Below the pieces are notes generated by a model, which saw nothing but the letters and a program-made list of their open reading frames with translations, did no database searches and was not told the origin of the DNA. A stretch of DNA of 11,711 nucleotides, from positions 199,277 to 210,987 of the forward strand of contig NAOQ01000043.1 of the NCBI GenBank assembly GCA_002751075.1. Direction: 5' to 3'. Source of the stretch: Ichthyophonus hoferi (Eukaryota; Opisthokonta; Ichthyosporea; Ichthyophonida; Ichthyophonidae). The position numbers and the translations under genes were made by a program. Below, one piece after another: positions 9,308 through 11,711 of this stretch. Numbering within the stretch: position 1 is the first letter of the stretch; every line of letters begins with the position of its first letter.

Positions 9308-9313
9308 AATAAA
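9308..9313 (+). terminator. Candidate AATAAA polyadenylation signal of the large VTC gene
   Basis: A canonical AATAAA lies about 95 bases after the stop codon, inside GATTTGAATAAATAG. The distance suits a short 3' UTR. The hexamer is frequent in AT-rich DNA, so it is a candidate only. Confidence 0.45.
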
Positions 9314-10124
9314 TAGATTTGGTCGGTTGACTAAGTATTAATTACCATACGTGTATCATTGTGAAATATAATTATCTGTACGCAAGATAATATAATATTT
9401 TACTTATTCTAGCAACAACAAGAAACTAAATATCAGTGTTAATGTGCAAACCAGGTAAATAAGACACCACCCTAAGCATGTTGAACATTTATAACATGTG
9501 ATATTATATAAACGGCATAGAAGTATATATCCTCTTAACAACAGTACTTAAGTCATAATAACGCAGCTAATAATTCGCTTAGGTAATTTATTCATTGGTC
9601 GATTCATAGGTACAGTGATCAATTTCTCCTAATAAGCTGCAACGTTTTCATAATTGAAATAATTTAAAAGATAATGGGGATGCTTTCGACGCATAAAATG
9701 AATTGTATCATTAATATTGAGCCCTCTTGTATGAGTGTTTATCATGCCACTGCCATCAGCGATCAACAAACAGAACCATTCGGAAACTCAGCCACATTCT
9801 CAGAGTCGGAGGATTATGAATATAGTTTTTATATACAATGGTTGATTGAGTACACTTTGAAAAGCCTGTGGTAATACTGAGAGCATCCTGTCACCAGTAT
9901 ATGATGTGGTCATGTTTTAAAGCTGGAAATAGATGAAATCTTTTATCTCCGTAAAATATACACCAGAACCTTACATATTTTTTACCACACACGCATTCTA
10001 TTTCAACTTCACAAAGGTTGAATATTGTCATTGTAAAATAAAGTGGTAAACTAATGCACTAGACTGGGTTCCGGATAATGAGCACTAGCTCAACGCAGAT
10101 GGAAATAAGCATTCATGAAAGAAA

Positions 10125-10130
10125 TTTATT
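10125..10130 (-). terminator. Candidate AATAAA polyadenylation signal of the right-hand gene
   Basis: On the minus strand this reads AATAAA, about 240 bases past the stop codon at 10369. It is a plausible 3' end for the convergent gene, but unconfirmed. Confidence 0.3.
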
Positions 10131-10368
10131 TTCATACGTATGGCTAAACCTTAAAATAAACTCGATTGGCCAGCAGCCGAGGTTACGACCTTCTCTATTC
10201 ATGAGTGTGGTTTTGTTATTTGTTCTTATAAAACCTTTAGCCTGGAAAATCAAGTGTCCGTCGCAAAACAGAAAAGGGGGAGGTGCTAACGTTCTAGTTG
10301 AAATCAAGATGGCACTCAGCTGTGATAATTATAGTTATAAAGTATATGCTGAGATGTCACAGCGGGAG

Positions 10369-11390
10369 CTAGGAGATTAAATTATCATCTCCGGTACGGT
10401 AAAGTGGCTTGGGATTAATACATGGTTTGAAAGATGACAAATGGTGGCAAGAATCCAATCCTTTAAAGGCAGTAGGGTTATTTGGCAGAGTTCTAATGCG
10501 CGTAAGGAAAAGGTCCAACTGAAGATAAAATATTTTGTAAGAAAAAAATGAAACCAACATCGAATGACTGTTAACATTGATGCGTGTTCTTGTCTGTGAC
10601 TCCTTACACATTACATACGTCCACCCGCCCCCCCCCGCACCCCCCACACTGCCTCCATTGCTTATACCTATGTACGTTTACATACATGCAGGATATATGC
10701 ATGATGCAGTCTTAGATCATTTCCTGCGTAGTACTAAACATAAAGAATATAGCATAGATCTATCTACCTTGTTCTCCACCGCTTGGACATGTGCAATACT
10801 CTCCCGTTTTCGTTTCATGTTATTCTCAGTCATTCCTTCCGTGTTGCTGCCAAACCCATCTAGTTCCAACATCAAGGCCATAAGCCCCTCATTCTCTCCG
10901 AGGAGCGTCTTTTCTATATCGTTTCGTTCGCTGACATCCGTTGATCTGTTCCGTAATAATGATCTTCAGTTTAAATATGCACTAATTCTGTACAATGGTT
11001 AATTTGACAATACACCAGTCTCAGTTCATGAGATGGCCCTCAAATTTTCGGCCTCGCTAACTATTAAGATTCAAAATAACAGCAATGAGCATGCCCACGT
11101 TCGCATGGTCCTGTGAGATCATAGGGTTACCATTGGTAATAACTTGACATGTAAAGATGATACGGCTATAATATTAAGAGGGTGCATGGAAAAATTGATC
11201 CTTGAAGATGATAGTCAAAACTAAGCAACTAGTTGTAAGTGAGGATGTATAAAAAAAGGAACAGAAAGGAGGAATACAGGAAAGGAAAAGAATGAAAGTT
11301 TGAACAATAGGATATCATGTTCTACGCACCCTTTATTTTCACAGGAGGTAATTTGAAGTCCTAGAAGCTCTATTCTCTCATCAACAGCAG
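10369..11390 (-). CDS. 3' end of an unidentified multi-exon gene with a coiled-coil-like tail (partial)
   Basis: Three exons on the minus strand: 11390-11330, 10963-10768 and 10518-10369, ending in TAG. Their phases agree: the first exon supplies two bases completed by the first base of the second, and the second ends at a codon boundary. Acceptors are CTTTTTGCAG, AACTGAAG and TTTTATCTTCAG; donors are GTGCGT and GTAGAT (the weakest). The last 134 residues include VDERIELLGLQITSCENK, an acidic then basic middle (LMALMLELDG, MKRKRES), a heptad-like VQAVENKLDLFLTRI and a polar end. Exon 2 has visibly higher GC than its flanks. The VQAVENKLDLFLTRI segment has the look of an oligomerising coiled coil such as those in ion-channel tails, but this is too generic to name a family. 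The first exon is the least certain. The gene converges on the VTC gene and continues beyond the window. Confidence 0.55.
10519..10767 (-). other. Intron of the right-hand gene with a G-rich sense block (249 bases)
   Basis: Runs from a GTAGAT donor to a TTTTATCTTCAG acceptor. It contains the C-rich plus-strand block at 10624-10645, which is G-rich in the sense direction of this gene, and a good pyrimidine tract before the acceptor. Confidence 0.5.
10624..10645 (-). other. G-quadruplex-type G block in an intron of the right-hand gene
   Basis: On the minus strand this holds runs of six, nine and three G with spacers of three and one bases. The nine-G run can supply two tetrad strands, so four runs of at least three are available. 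Homopolymers of this length can also carry sequencing errors. Confidence 0.5.
10982..11221 (+). pseudogene. Interrupted coding-like frame, antisense to an intron of the right-hand gene
   Basis: One plus-strand frame across this stretch is broken about twice but otherwise reads as protein, for example VHEMALKFSASLTIKIQNNS and ILRGCMEKLILEDD. In DNA of this composition, so few stops over about 80 codons is mildly unusual. It lies opposite the proposed intron at 10964-11329. It could be a relic of a small gene or element, or chance. No family is assigned. Confidence 0.2.
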
Positions 11391-11711
11391 CTGCAAAAAG
11401 TATAACAAAATTATTCATTTGACACTGAAACAACTATAAACTGTTAGTTGAATATAAAAAGGTCAAGAAAAAAGAGATGAGAAGAGAGAAGGAAATTTAA
11501 AAAGCAGAAAGCGAAGAAATAACATCTTGCAAAGATAAACATACATATAGATAATAATAAAAAGAAGAAAAAAGATGCAAAGTACCACGCGTATGCAGAA
11601 AGACGTTTTCAATAAATAGTCAAAAAAATATGTGAAAAGGAAAAGAGTCCAGAGAGGAAGCGAGGAAATAGATGGAAAAAGAAAAACACAAAAGAAGAAG
11701 AAAAGTACTGA
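11391..11711 (-). other. Pyrimidine-rich intron of the right-hand gene, continuing past the window edge
   Basis: On the minus strand the whole stretch is rich in C and T and ends in ATACTTTTTGCAG just before the proposed exon at 11390, with a CTAAC branch-point-like motif about 50 bases upstream. This composition matches the sense strand of the VTC introns and is the opposite of the plus strand here, supporting minus-strand transcription. No exon is seen within it. Confidence 0.5.

Larger units (their letters stand above)
9214..10368. other. Region between convergent genes, including both 3' UTRs
   Basis: About 1.15 kb separates the stop codons of the large VTC gene (plus) and the unidentified gene (minus). 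Two plus-strand open frames, 9674-9874 and 10078-10380 (66 and 100 codons, ATG starts), have less biased composition than the intronic frames but match no family I know and have no convincing splice partners. The second overlaps the last few codons of the minus-strand gene. They may be chance frames or relics. No tRNA, rRNA or transposon ends are seen. Confidence 0.5.

Noticed and set aside
10577-11002. 141-codon plus-strand frame rich in Pro and Ser
   Set aside because: Its body is antisense to the proposed minus-strand exon 10963-10768, whose acidic/basic coiled-coil reading is more protein-like and has splice sites.
11003-11221. Faint resemblance to an HPr-type phosphocarrier in the interrupted plus-strand frame
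   Set aside because: The active-site spacing does not fit (no HxRP) and the match is only a loose hydrophobic pattern.

Overview
The window is nuclear DNA from an AT-rich, intron-rich microbial eukaryote. The genes are split by GT-AG introns of about 240 to 1270 bases, the intergenic DNA is loose and carries TA-rich simple repeats, and the standard genetic code fits every exon. The vacuolar transporter chaperone (VTC) polyphosphate machinery found here occurs in fungi and many protists and algae but not in animals or land plants. The lineage cannot be fixed by eye: an early-diverging fungus, an ichthyosporean-like holozoan or another protist are all possible.

The core of the window is a divergent pair of genes for subunits of the same complex. 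On the minus strand (2587 down to 973) is a Vtc1-type protein of 114 residues. It is built from a 16-codon first exon and a 99-codon last exon separated by a 1270-base intron. On the plus strand (3001 to 9213) is an eight-exon gene for a 670-residue protein with the full Vtc2/3/4 layout: an SPX domain, a polyphosphate-polymerase (TTM tunnel) domain, an acidic linker and a three-helix DUF202 membrane domain. The two start codons are 413 bases apart, so the pair probably shares one promoter region. Several residues known to be catalytic in yeast Vtc4 appear replaced, which suggests a regulatory or pseudo-enzyme subunit rather than the polymerase. All seven introns of this gene, and the single Vtc1 intron, lie between codons (phase 0).

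Left flank (1-972): minus-strand coding-like stretches, interrupted several times, are best read as a decayed gene or element. One stretch resembles the last strand of a laminin-G/concanavalin-like lectin fold; another is cysteine-rich.

Right flank (9214-11711): after the end of the large gene and a poorly understood stretch of about 1.1 kb, a convergent minus-strand gene enters from the right. I reconstruct its last three exons (11390-11330, 10963-10768, 10518-10369), ending in a coiled-coil-like tail, but I cannot identify its family. Its next upstream intron fills the window edge.

Functionally, the VTC pair would act together in a vacuole or acidocalcisome membrane. SPX senses inositol pyrophosphates (phosphate status), the cytosolic tunnel domain makes or handles polyphosphate, and the DUF202 helices of both proteins form the channel.
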